Positions 34,351-46,890 of a stretch of DNA of 64,000 nt are shown here, in pieces (within the stretch, counting starts at the first letter, position 1; each line of letters begins with the position of its first letter). The translations under genes and the position numbers were made by a program. The notes under the pieces were generated by a model. The model had not been told where the DNA came from, did not search any database, and worked only from the letters and a program-made list of their open reading frames with translations. The stretch comes from Gymnorhina tibicen (lineage: Eukaryota > Chordata > Aves > Passeriformes > Artamidae), in assembly GCA_013399875.1 (NCBI GenBank), contig VXAZ01000415.1:363544-427543 (forward strand), written 5' to 3'.

Positions 34351-37154
34351 CAAAAAAAAAAAAGCCAACAAAAAAAATGGTCATATCACAGCACACCTCC
34401 AAAAACACAGAGCTCCAGTGTCTGTGTATTCTCTGATCATAGAGGTCTGTTTCTGCCCTCTTTCTTAACACTTTGGGAACCTCTCCTGACTTTTATTGAC
34501 CTGGTAACTTACAAGTTCATCTGAGAAGGAAAAGTTAAGATAAGTTGCATTATACTTGCTCCATATCCAGGAGCAAAATCTGTTGCCACACAGCAACATA
34601 CTGTGTGTGGGTGGAGTAAAGCTTTCTACCTGCTGCGAAAATTTCCATTAAATCCTCCAAGCATATGAGAATTTGCTGCTTTATTGCCATAAACAAATAA
34701 CATCTCCTGCACAGCAATACAGATATCAGGGCTTTGCATTGAAGTGCGAAGATGTGAAGCAAAACTTTACTGCAGTTCAGCTTTGAGGCTGATGGCAATC
34801 CATGCTTTCCAGCTTTCAGGGGAATTGCCTCTGACTCCCACTTCTCTCCTTTTTTTTTTACCCAGCGAGAGGTGTAGGTGAGTGGTTCAGAGTTTTGCTG
34901 ACACACCAACACCTATAAAATAATACGTTGTACTGATGCGTGAAAAGCACTCAGCATTAAGTTCTTGAAATAATCAATTATTTAGCAGCTCATCACATTT
35001 TCTGTCCACTGAAGGATCTTTAGAGCAATAATAAGGTCACTGCAATCAGATTCTCTGCTTTTGGCATTTCATCTACAAAGCCTGCACACATCCACCGAAA
35101 AAATCCCCAAAAAAAACCTTGGCTGCAGTTTGGAATCTGTTCTAGTCTCTGCAGGAGATTATTGCTTTTTAATTCTCCCTATCTGGGTATCTGCTTGTGC
35201 AATAAAGTCCTCTGGCAGAGGGATCTCTGGTCATTAGAAGCAGTGGCTGTGTATTGGCTTCACTGGCCTTGAGTCAGGCCTGGGGAATGGTGTTGGAAAG
35301 CTTGTTGGGAAATTGCATTCAGGGAGGTTTGGGAAGCAGCCTTTTCAGGTTAAAAAAAGGAATACCCTTTAAGCATTTAATGGCATGTCTTTCCTAGAGG
35401 AAGAGATGCTGTTGGAAAAACGGCGGACAGCAAATTAACCTGAATTATTGGCATTTACAAATTATTGGTGTTTCCTTAATTTTTTTTTTTTTTTCATCTT
35501 TTCTTTTTAAAGCAAAAAGGAATGATCTTCAAGGATCTGTGATTCACGACTGTGGTTTACTTTGCTAGACTTCTCAAGCAGCCAACATCCAGCATTAGTG
35601 ACGCTGTGTGGGCCTGGAGAATTATCCTTAGATAATTATAAATAAGAACTAAAATAAGAATTATTTCATATTGATCATTAGATGAAGGGTATGAAAATCA
35701 GTGAAATTTGGGGAAGGGTTCTGAAATGAACAAGGGCATTTGCTGTTGGCCGTGACTTTGTGCTGTTCTGTGCAAGGTGAATGTGCAGGTGCTGGCAGTG
35801 CCCACAGCTGTGGGAGTGACTGTCCTTCCTCATGGTCACAGCCAACTTCTGCAGTCCTGCCTTCATTTGTTACTGGCCCAAAATTTCTAAACATTTCTTA
35901 AGGAGCTAAAAAAGTGGGAATTTATGTCCTTTTTTTCTCCTGTGCAATGGACGAGGAGGAATCGAAACTCAAGTTTGCTCTTATCCAAGATCTTTTCTCA
36001 ACTCAAATTGAAGTGTTTGGTGCAGCTTCAACTGCTTGATGTAGCTGGTTGATGGCAGCAGGAGAACTCACAACAGAATGAAGTGGGAAAAGGAAATAGG
36101 AAGTTGTTAAACTGAGAAGAAAGAAGAAAACAGGCATTATTGGAGTTACTGTTCATTTTAATATCCATGTATTAAATACAAATAGATACTTTAGGTGAAA
36201 ATATGTGAAAATTCTCAGAAAAATCCGAGGGATTCATGCAGAATAAGCAAAGCCCCAGGCTGGACTCTCCTAAGGTCATAAATGCAAGCAGAAACAGATG
36301 TATTAACTTGTAGTCAGACAGGCTGCTGGGTTGACAAAAAGTGTGATGTATGGCTGTGGTGAGAATCCTGCATTGAATGTCAGCAGAGGAATATTTATTG
36401 GCACTCCCTTGCAGTTGTGGATGCAATACCATGGCCTAAACACGGTGTCATTTAAAAATACAGGGCTAGAAGTCATTAAATACAAGCAGGATGTTTGAAA
36501 CACATTTTGCTCTGAGAGGTTTCTTGCTATTTATTAGTCCTTCATGTTCATATTGTATTAAAAACAGGAGGCTGGATTGAAGTTCATCACCACAGAGCCC
36601 ACAAAAACTGGTGAATTTGCCATAAGATTATTTTGGCCCTGAATCTTTCAAAAGCAACGAGGGGTGTGGTAAATGTCAGCTCGAGTTTACAATTCTAGAA
36701 CCAAAGCAAAACATTTAGGCTGATCTGAGGAAAAAAGTGACCTTGTTGAGAACTAAATTGGAGGTAGGATGGTTACTGTCAAGGCCTGAAATAATCTGAA
36801 TATTCTACAGATGTGAGAAATGCAATTTCTTGTTGTACATAACATGCTGACGTGGCCCAGGAGCCTGCGAGGTCAGATCAGCAGTGAGTTTCAGATATGC
36901 CCCCTCCTTAGCCTTTGTGGAAAGCAAAACCTCTTATCTGCAGCATTAGAGGAGAAAAAACCCCTAAACTGTGAGTTTGTGCAGGGTAAATGCAGGTACA
37001 ATGCAATTTCTTTGTCCTTGATGTGTCTGATAGAAAATTTAGTCCTCATTCGCATGTTAGACTGTGGTTTCGTACTTTGCACCGGGAATAGAAAAGAAAA
37101 TTATAGAACCCAGCAGGAATGCTCATTTGTGGGGAAAAAATAAGAGCAATAATT
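34351..37154. other. Non-coding unique sequence
   Basis: No gene is seen. There are T-runs near 34850 and 35480-35494. Nothing else was recognised. Confidence 0.6.
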
Positions 37155-37179
37155 AGAACAGGAATGAAATTCCTGTTCT
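37155..37179. repeat. Perfect inverted repeat (11-bp arms, 3-nt loop) with steroid-receptor-like half sites
   Basis: AGAACAGGAAT at 37155-37165 and ATTCCTGTTCT at 37169-37179 are exact reverse complements around GAA. The outer hexamers AGAACA and TGTTCT are the half-sites of glucocorticoid/androgen receptor elements. Here they are 13 nt apart rather than the usual 3, so a functional element is doubtful. The 25-bp palindrome itself is certain. Confidence 0.9.
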
Positions 37180-39189
37180 GCTGCAGACAGCGGCAGTTTT
37201 CCTGTTGGTTCCAGTGTGACAAAATTTCAATCAGATTCGCAAACGACTCCGTAAAAAGTTTTCACAGGGAAATAGCCTTTCCTCATCTTTCTTTCAATAT
37301 TTCCTGACTCTCAGGCTGATATGCAGTTGTGAAATTTTCTATCCCATTAAGCAAATCAGGTAAACACGGGTCTGCCTAAATGCATGTATGAACAAAATGA
37401 TTTTTCCGTGGTTTTAAGCTAAGATGTTTCCTCAGATATCTACATTAATCTTTAAGCTAAGGAGAGAGTAAATGGGAAGTGCTGGTGCATGTGGTTAAAT
37501 ATTTATTAAAGTAGATGTGGAACTAAATGAGGAAAGGTAAAGAAAATGTGAAGACCTAGAGGGGCAACGGTGTTTACATTTATCTAAATCTGAAGAATTT
37601 CAGCAAGAAGAAGAAGCCTCATTTTTTCTTCCTTGATTGGTCTGTAGCTGTTTAAGTGTAACTGTTACAGCAAATTGGAAGATCTTGCCTCTCCCCCGAG
37701 GGTTGAGTGGGAGCTGAAATTACCACGATAGGAAAAACAGTGAATTCAACTACACTGATGAAAAAACCCAGACCAACAACCCCCCAAAAATCCTACACGC
37801 TGTGCCACAAAGCGCTTACCAGTTTTTAAGTTCTTACACAAAGGACACAAACCCTATGGGCTTCTGGTGAGGCTTGTGCTTCTAATCTGTGCTGATGACA
37901 ATCCCAGCCTGCCGTGGATTTGTCTCCCACCAACATCCCTCTTAGTGCAGCAATCACTGGTACTTAACCCATGTGTTTTTAACTTCTTACTGTGGTTTGT
38001 CTGGCTGCAAGGAGCGTGGTCCTACTTCACGGGCATCACAAGCTCTTGGCTTTTTGTCAAGCTGGGGCAAATTTTGCAGCTCCTCTGCTTTTGGCTGAAG
38101 CCTTTAAAGGAGCACAGCAAATCAGCGTGACTGACCGTGTCGGTGACGCCAGCCTTTTGTGAAATCCTCCCTCTGTGAAAACATGATTTGCAGCCCTTCC
38201 AGTGACTTCATACTCGGACAATTTGAAGAGTCCAAGGTTAAGGCACTGTCTCATGAAAGGACGATGATTACATGACTGGATGGAAACGTCTCCTTGATTT
38301 TTTCGGTTAAAGATGGAGACAGGCTGGGGTGGGGATGTCTCTCTGGGAACTGCATCATCTCAGGGCACATAAATTTCACTGCTTGGGCTCCTGTTGTCGT
38401 GCATCTGCAGAGTCCTACCGTATGTTCTGCAGCATGTGCAAAAGCATAAATTCCTTTATTGCATGTTTGTAAGCCTTATCTGCATTTATGATGTTCTTTT
38501 GTGCTACAGATTGTGTTAATGAAAATGTTGGTGGAAAGCAAACAGAACTGTCCCTGTTGCCTTTTGAAAGAGGCCCATTTTTGGGAAGTTTGATCAGTAT
38601 GAAACATTCAACCTGAGAGAATATGGCAGTCAGCAACAAACAAGGATGAAATGTGGATTTTTATTTTTCACCTACTGCCCGTTTAGGAAGAGAAACTCAA
38701 GTGGTTTGTCCATAAATGACCATTGTCTGAAATAGATGCAAACAGCTCTTGAGCTCCCTCCAAGAGTCCTCCTTGTCTTTCATTACGCTTTTGGAGATCG
38801 TTCTTGAACTGATTTCTATGCTTGGGCAAACCCAAATATGAAAAGACAGGAGAAAAAAAAAAAAAAGTTATTCGATTTCCATGGCAACATCAATTCCCAT
38901 TCTGCAGGTGAAACAGCTGCCAGTTAGTCCACTCACTGAAAGACAGCTCCTGAAGGCTCTTCATACTGTAACATTTGGCCAAAAATAACTTGGCATGCCA
39001 CGGTTTTCCCACAAACCCAGAGAGAGAGTGAGATTAAACTGACTGGCAAGCAGACTGTCAGCTCGTTTAGTGTCTTCATGCTAGGAGGAAGAAAACAGTC
39101 TCCAAACATTCGGGAGGGAAAAGATGGGATGTTTATGGTTGGCACATTATTTTCACGGCCTAAAACGTAAAATATTTATTCTGTTGAAA
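37180..39189. other. Non-coding unique sequence
   Basis: No gene was recognised. Positions 37185-37260 and 38120-38260 retain some CpGs and could hold conserved noncoding sequence. An A-run lies at 38853-38866. Confidence 0.55.
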
Positions 39190-39550
39190 GGAATATGAAA
39201 TATCTTCTGTGTCGATCACCCCAAGGGCACCAGGTAATTTGTTTTTCAGCAGAAAACCATTATAATTACACACATTCTGATTTAGAATTAATTAGCATTT
39301 TTTTGAAGTTACGGTGACAAAACTAGGAAGCTCCTGGAAATTAATTCTAATGGAAGTAAATCAGAGTTTCTCTTAGACTTTGTGGCGGTGTTTGCTGAGG
39401 AAGAACAAAATTATTACTTTCATAACCATTTTATGATGATGTTCTGTCAGTAATTAGATATTACCACCCGATACTAAAATTGGTATCACTGTTACCTGAA
39501 TTTAGGAGATCTTAATGTGGAGCAGGTGTTGCTCGAGCTCTTCATGGGAG
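39190..39550. other. Candidate conserved noncoding segment with separated inverted repeat
   Basis: TTAGAATTAATT at 39282-39293 and its exact complement AATTAATTCTAA at 39339-39350 face each other across 45 bp. They lie inside AT-rich but complex sequence with further TAATTA/TAATTAG sites (about 39262, 39452). The arms contain paired homeodomain-type cores. Both the arrangement and the composition suggest a regulatory element; no alignment was possible here. Confidence 0.3.
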
Positions 39551-40569
39551 TATTTGATAGGAGACAGTGAGGGAAAAAAAGTAAAGCTTTTTTTGGCAAG
39601 TGCAGAGGAAGTGTTTAGACCTGTAATTACAACTGATTAACTTAATTAAAAACTGAGACAGACAATCCTGAGCTGATTCTTTAACCTGTGCAAATAGGCC
39701 GTCAGGAAGGAGTTGGTGTGATGGTTTTTTTAATGGTTGTCTTGGGAAAGTGAAAATCAGCTCAAGCTGGAGGAAAAAAATGTGCATTTTACCACTTAAA
39801 CCTGGGTAGAAATAAAAGGATTCCTGAAGGCCAGTGGCTACAATCAGTATAACTTAAATTAAGAAAGGGAGTAATTTAAATTAATGATAGTAATTTTTTT
39901 TGAGAGAGACATTCTGCCTTTGTTTATCATCAAACCTATGCAGACCAGAGGTCCAGTTGACTTTACTGGTGGGTTCTTGCTTCATGAAGTAGCTGACCTG
40001 CCAGGTGAGTTAGATTTGGGTGTAAGTTAGATTTAGGCCCAAAAAACAAGCTAATTTAGGGTTATGTTGGAGTTAGGGTTTTAAAACGTCTCTGCTGATT
40101 TTAACAGCTTTATGCATCATTCTTCCCTGCCAATCTAAGCACCACGAGTATGTTCAGGTAGTTAAAAGGCCACATTTGCTGACTGACATGTTCCAAAGCC
40201 TCAGAAGAAAATATTTTTTACACACAGGCATAAAAACATAGCCCCCTCCCACTTTTTTTTTTTTTTTTTTTGTGTTTATCACTACTGTTGGATGATACTG
40301 CAATATTGTAGAGTGTATTTAAACCACTAGGAATGACTTTTAGTAAGGTGTTCACTTTGTGTTTTTCACCTTAGTTTTTGGATTTCTCACTTATTTTTCG
40401 GTAATGTTTGATGTTTTTGATAAAGTAAGTTTTCATTTGTAGTAATGATTAACATAATGCCTTTCACTTTTGGCCAATTTGTGTTTAACTTTTACCTGTA
40501 ACGCAGCAAATGGTAGGATGCCCACTTTGATGATTTGAAGATGCAAATATTGCCACCCAAACACCACGG
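39551..40569. other. Non-coding unique sequence
   Basis: No gene is seen. A T19 run lies at 40253-40271. TTAGATTT / GTTAGATT direct-repeat wording lies at about 40009-40036. Confidence 0.6.
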
Positions 40570-40632
40570 GATTCCCTGGGGAATCTTCTGCACTGGCATT
40601 ACCTTTCAGTGAGCGTATTCCTTTGGGAATAC
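40570..40632. promoter_or_regulatory. Perfect EBF/COE-type palindrome plus adjacent GGAATAC palindrome
   Basis: ATTCCCTGGGGAAT at 40571-40584 matches the palindromic EBF (COE) consensus ATTCCCNNGGGAAT exactly and extends by one base pair each side (GATTCCC / GGGAATC). At 40615-40632 a second palindrome follows (GTATTCC, 4-nt loop, GGAATAC), also built on TTCC/GGAA. EBF proteins bind the first type as dimers. The first string also overlaps a GGGATTCCC kappaB-like word. Occupancy cannot be inferred from sequence alone. Confidence 0.4.
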
Positions 40633-43600
40633 TGCCTTCAAACCTTCTCACACACACCTTGGGAATGCATCCGGCAGTACTAGTGTGGCTTATTTTGGTT
40701 TTAGAGCTAAAATATAGGATGACTGTGTGTTTAAAAATGATTATTTTGTGTTTTGCTTTTGGCCTGTGTTCCAGGGAGTGTGCTGTGGATCTTTTATCAC
40801 TAGGGGACTCACAGGTGTGCCTTCAACACAGCCCTTCCAGCGGGCAATCCACATGGATAGTCCTGGAATGCTCTTCCCGTTAGGCAAGGGTGATTAGCTT
40901 TCATCAAACCCACAAACACAGCGTGTGGGAATGATATGCAAAGAAGGCAGGAACGTTCCCAGGGAATCCTGACTGCTGGAAGTCCTCCTTTCCGTGACCT
41001 GTAACTCACCACTCTTCTGTCATTTAGAGGAACATCAGGCAGTTCCCATCTCGTTCACACCGTTAGGTGCTGCCATCGACCATCAGAACACACATCAGTG
41101 CAACCTGGATGGTTTTAATGGGATCTGTAAATACAGGAGCAATTCAGAGAAGGCAGCTCACATTTTGGTAATGCGCCATTAAAAGGCAGAAAGAAGAATA
41201 ATAGGGAAAACAGCAGGGCCATTCATTCACCTCATTTTCATTAGGAAACACAATGTGCTGCATCTCTGGCCATTCTGAGGAAAAACAACCTTGTCAAGGA
41301 AAGTGTTGGTGCCTCCCTCGTCAAGCAGAAGCAAATTTAATTCTGCAGGATGCTCAGAAAGTTGCAGCCTCTCCTTGTGGTTTCTGCAAACCCAAAATCT
41401 GTTTATTGTTCTAACCTGTTGCTTTCCTGTTTTCTGTAGAAATTTTTTCTGTAGAAATTTGTATATCCTACCGGTACTATTTGAGGGACCTTGCTATATT
41501 TTTTGTATTAGGCACTTGATTTATCCTCCCAGTGTTCTGAGAAGTAGAGGTGAGCCATGAACTCCGCTGGAAATTGCTAATTTTCTTCATAAATGTTCAA
41601 GCAATTCAAAATGTTAGTCAACTGCAGATACTAAAATGCATTTAAAAAAAATAAAATAAAGGAAAAGAGCTCTCTGTCACCAGTTATCAGTAATAGCAAC
41701 TAAACCAGGGGAAGGCCTGTAGGAAGGAGTCTGCATCTGGAATACTTGGAAGTGGGGCACCTCATGGAGATTTAGCACCTCTAACACATTCACCCCTTGG
41801 CTGGTGCTGTGCTGGGGTCGAGTGAGGATTTTCTCCTGCCTCTCTCTCACACAAAGGCCAAATATAGATTGCCACTACTGCTGAGCAGTTTGCAATCTTC
41901 AGTGAGTGACTGACCCAGATTTTCTTGTGGATCTTCCTGCATGGCATGGCTTAAAGGCTGTAACCTCATCCTCCCTCCCCGGGCCACAGATCCCGTCCTC
42001 TCTGAGGCAGAATGTCAGTCTGAATTTCTCTAATCTCCAACCCACAACTTTGCAAAGCCATTTTTATCTCCTTGTTTCTCTGCCGCTGTGTAGCTCTGTC
42101 TCCTCCAAATACAGGCAAGAAAATCAACATCTCAAGTCAGTGTAAATTGTAAATTGTTTTAATGGAAGTAATGGATTAGAAACTAGGCTTAACTGATGGG
42201 TAAAGGGTTACAATTTAGCAATACATGAAAACATAATTTTATGTCAGGTAATAAGATGTTAGACATAAGACAGAATGGACATATATGGAGCTAGGAACTT
42301 GTTCCATAAAGAGCTGCCCCAGCAAATGAGCCATTTGCTTAAGAAATAAACCCAAGCAGCAAATTTAAGTATGTTTGCCTTAATAAACCTTAACAGCAAT
42401 TTTAAGTGCATAAGTCTTAGGAAACCCAAATACTTAGTGTTCTATAGTCTATTCTCTACCAAACCTCTCATCTCCCCTCAGAAAACATTTAATTCTGATG
42501 GGTATTTAAAGTTGATTTTTTTTTTTTCATGGATAGCCTAATTGTTGCCAAACTAACATGTCACATTTTTCCTATGGGATATAATAAAATGATCACAGCA
42601 AAATCATGGTAATGATCAACGTTCTGAAAAACAAGAGCACAGTTTAATTTAAACATAAGAAGAGAGATCATAGTGAAGATGAAGTAAAATACATTGAACT
42701 ACAGCATTCACTATTAAGAGAAAGCAGATTTTAAAAAAATTCTACTGAAAAAGTAATTGCAGTAATATATTGGATTTATAGGAAAAACACTGGTTGTGTA
42801 ACTGATTTAATGTTATGTTTCTATTCAATACACTTTCCAATATAGCCATCCTTTTTCTTAACAGAATGAAATATGGTTTTTCTTTGGAATCTACTTTTCC
42901 TTCCCTTTCTGACTGCAGAAAAATTGAAGAAGTCACTTTCTTTTATAAAATAAATATCCTGGTAATTTGTGACTTACCAAAACAATACTTCCTGGACCCA
43001 ATTCCACCCATCCCACCCAAGTGCTCATCTGATGGGGACACACATCCCACATTAAAATTTGTGTTGGTAGAGGTCAGTCTATGAGAGTTTGATAACTTTT
43101 CCTCACTGTGAAACAAGGCTGGACTTGCAGACTATGAAATGTATTCCCTGAAGGTTTCACTTCCCTGCACTCCCAGCAGAGAGAGCCTGGGGATGGATCT
43201 AAGTGAGCTTCCTTCCTGTGAGGTTGAACAGAGCCCATTTTGGTGTTGGCCCAGCCCATCCTGGTCTTTGACACATCCCTGCTGGAGACTGAAACAGAGG
43301 AGTGCAAGTTTGTGACAGGACAATCACAAGAACTCAAATGCAGTCTGCAAGACTTTCCTTTTTCCCCTGTTTTGCAGAAGCATCGTTTTCAGAGCACATT
43401 AATCTGATCTGACAAGGAGTCGAACTGAAAATGAAAAAAGCCCAAGCATACGAACACGGCCATTAAACCAAGTACTCTGCAGAGCAATGCACTCAGAAGT
43501 TAATTACAGCTGAATCTCCCTTGACCTTCGAACTTTTTATCTCTTGGCATTTTTGTACATTTGTTTCTGGCTGAAAGCAAGAAGCTAAAGAAACTGGTTG

Positions 43601-43779
43601 AAACCCCACAATCACACAGTATCATTAATTGCTTTTCCTTCAGGTTAAGAATGTGCAGGTTAGCGCTGGTGTTTGGCGCTTGCAGTGTCTCATTAGTGAA
43701 ACCTACAGGACCAGCTCCTGGAATATAAGATCAACTGTCTAAATTGAGTATTCTTAATTACTGGGAATATTCGTTCTCC
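40633..43779. other. Non-coding unique sequence
   Basis: No gene is seen. A 15-bp tandem repeat (TTTCTGTAGAAATTT unit, two copies) lies at 41431-41460. There is an A-rich patch at 41641-41662 and a T-run near 42518. No interspersed repeat was recognised. Confidence 0.6.
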
Positions 43780-44180
43780 CCTTACTCGAGAGCAAGTGGA
43801 GTGTTGCTGTTATTGTCTCAGTGCACGAGTGTTGGTGGTAGAGATAAGTCTGTAACAAAGCCCTGACAGGAGTAATTCGTCTTCAAGATTAACGGAGCAA
43901 TTCTGCACGTTGGTTATGTATTAATGAAACACGAGTGTGGTACATGGTAATGAATGTTCCCCCAGCAGCCTGAAAAGATGCTTTGCTGCAGCACAAGTCC
44001 TCTGAGTGTGGTTGTTTCCATCCACCCTGAAGAGCTGCCACCAGCCCTCCTAATTTCTATCACCGTTGCGTTACCGTGCACTTGAATGAAATTAAGGCCA
44101 AACGTTTATTATTGCTTATTCTCATTAATTGCAAATATATGTTCATCTCCTAATAATCAGCAAAGTGTGATGTTAAAATA
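43780..44180. other. Candidate conserved noncoding segment
   Basis: This is complex sequence with retained CpGs (ACTCGAGAGC, GCACGAGTG, ACCGTTGCGTTACCG) and homeodomain-type cores (TATTAATGAA near 43920, CATTAATTGCAAAT near 44124). The call rests on composition only. Confidence 0.25.
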
Positions 44181-46890
44181 TTTTTCCTCGCTGGTGCCTG
44201 AGAAACTGCCAATGGCACTAAGAGGGTTTTGGGTTTCCGTGGTTAGAAGCGCTGTTTGTCACTGTGACTGGGCAGGCCCCAGGTGACCTTGTTCGGTGGG
44301 TGGAAGTCCCAGGGGAAGAGTTTAATTGGAGTCCTGGAAACTGAAAGTTACTCTCTGCCCACCATCTGTGCATCGGGCTGGTTGATTACCAGCACAGGCC
44401 ACTGTGAGGGCTGCAAGGAGGTTTGAAATGAGGGAAACTCAACCAGGACGACACCATCAGAGTCAAGTTTTAGTGCTGTGAGTTAGAGTGCCACTAAAAA
44501 CGAAAAAAATAGCAGATGTTACAGTTGGGAAGACTGCTGTCTTTTCAAAATGATGGAAAAGCAATTTAGGTTAAGTCCCTTGTTTCTAAGGATTACAAAG
44601 TGTTTAGTGTGAAATTCATTAACAGCTTGGGGAAACTGCTACCACTTCTTTTGGCCCAAAGGATTTCTGCGAAGTACCGTAGCAGTAAGCAACTTTTAAA
44701 AATTAAAGAGGTGAAATCTCCACAACTTTAATTGAAGTTCAATATTTTCCATGGTTTCTAAGGGATTTGACTTGCTGATTCTACCCAAACCCTCTACCTA
44801 CTTTTAAAGATAAAAAATATATATAATGCCAGTGCAGCGTGATTTTTTTGTTGCTCAAAGATGTGATTATTCTTCTTTTGAAAAGAAGACCTTTTCAGAA
44901 AGAATGCTGATTCATTCTGGTGAATATACTGGTGTTATATACTTAAACCTGCACTTATCACCGATGAATATCACTCTAAAAGAGTATTTTCAAAATTAAA
45001 AGAACAGGAAAACTCTGCTCTCTTTTCTAGAGTTGACAGATAATATAAAAATATGCAGCCAGGTTTATCAACAAATCAGCTCTACCACTCCTGGCAATAT
45101 TTGGGGAACCCCGTGCATACAGACATAAATTGTTGCTATCATGTTCATCATGGGCAGGACAGAGAAAAAGTTCTGTAATACGAAAATACTTTTAGTTTTT
45201 GGCTGGATGAGTGAGACACCTTTTGGAAATTAGGGATGAGGAGATTAGAAAAAGACAGTGAAAGACAAACAGGCCATCCCCATATTATGAAAAATCAGTA
45301 CCTCCCTTCCTTTCCCTTCACTGATTTAGATATTCACCCAAAGCGAGACAAAGTCCTTGAATTCGGCTGAAGAAAAGCTCGTTGTTTGAAAGGGACATCC
45401 CTGACATTACATAAGTAAATTTAGCACTTCACTGTGTCTGGGTAAAAGTCACTGAGGAAGTTCTTCTGCTGCCACTGCTTTTATTTGAGTTGTGATGTCT
45501 CAAGCCTTGCAATGTCTCAAGCTTTGATTAGCCTTCAGTTCAGGAGCTGTAATTAAAGGACAAGTGGTTCAACCAAAAAAAGTTCCTTCTCCTGCAGTTT
45601 TCACCCATTAGATGTCTGCAACCTCCAAAATGCCATTTCTGCAAGTGTAGAACATCGCAGGGTTTTAAACTGAATTGGAACTTTCTTTGGGAAAGTTTTC
45701 CACTTTAAATTTCATGTGTTTTGTAGGTATGTGACATGTTAAGTATCAAAGCTCTGCTGGGTAAGACTAAAGATGTGTCAGCTCAATGAGAAAATGAGCA
45801 CTTGCTTGCTTGCTTATTCTAATTATTGCATGACAGTGATAAGAGGCAGCACTTTCATGTCAGAAATTTGTTAATAGCTTTCCTTTGGTAATTCAGAATG
45901 GTTGATGACTAAAGTAACTGGAATTTGCCTGTCAAAGTTGTAGTCCCAGCCAAGGCTGCTGTGTCTGCAGTAACACAGAGGTGGATCAAGTCAAAATAAT
46001 TTGTGTAGCAAGTTACTGATGTTCTGATGTAAGCCTTCAGGGCCAAAAAGACAGAGAAAAGAAAAAAAAAGAATGAGAAAAAGCAATTAGGTGTTATGAT
46101 ATGTGAGAGGACTATGTACTTGCAGAAATAGTAAAGATGGAAGGAATAAATTATTACCCAATTTGCCCTTCTGGATAGCATAAACCATATAATTTAATGC
46201 AGATCTTGATAACTGCAGTTTAACTCAAGTATTAAAATATGTTTGTTGCCTTGACACTATAAAAGTTGAGATAATAACTATATTTCACCTCATATTTCAG
46301 TGTAATTAAGTTTGAATTTACATTTTCTGTTCGATGCATATATATGCAAATATACCCAAATCTAACTGACAGTGATAAACAACGGTCAAGTGAAAAAACA
46401 CTGAAAGAAGGAAAAATTTTAGTTTCTTCCATGAGAACCGCTGAAATTTGGGCTGGGGAATAGCTGTCTCTTGGCTTGGCTGTAATTTTAAAAATGGAAG
46501 AGGAAAAAAAAATCTCCAATTGAAATGAAACTCAGAAAATGATCTGCTGGACTTGTACTGGAGTAGCAGAGTGAGGAGAGTGAGAGTGCCTTTCCCAAAC
46601 CCTTTGAATCGTGGTGTTATAAAATAGGTCAGGTTGGTATGAGTGTTAGGGAAACTTTAGTGTCAATTGACATCACTAAAGTATGTGAAACAACAGGCAG
46701 ATTGGAATCTCAAACCTGAATGGGAAGGGCGAGGCTTCCCTGCTGCAGGGAGACAGCAAATTCACGGAGGAAAATCAGAGAGGGGAAGTGCCAGCCTTGC
46801 CTTGGTCCTGAGGGGTGCACAGGCCCTGCCCAAAGTGCTGTGGGCACCGAGGGACCCCCTTGCAGTGACCAGGTGGCCCTTCCACGTGTT
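44181..46890. other. Non-coding unique sequence
   Basis: No gene is seen. A 19-bp perfect palindrome lies at 44871-44889 (TCTTCTTTT, single G, AAAAGAAGA). Short AT repeats lie near 44813-44825. Positions 46720-46890 become GC-richer just before the CR1 copy and may be unrecognised repeat. Confidence 0.6.
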
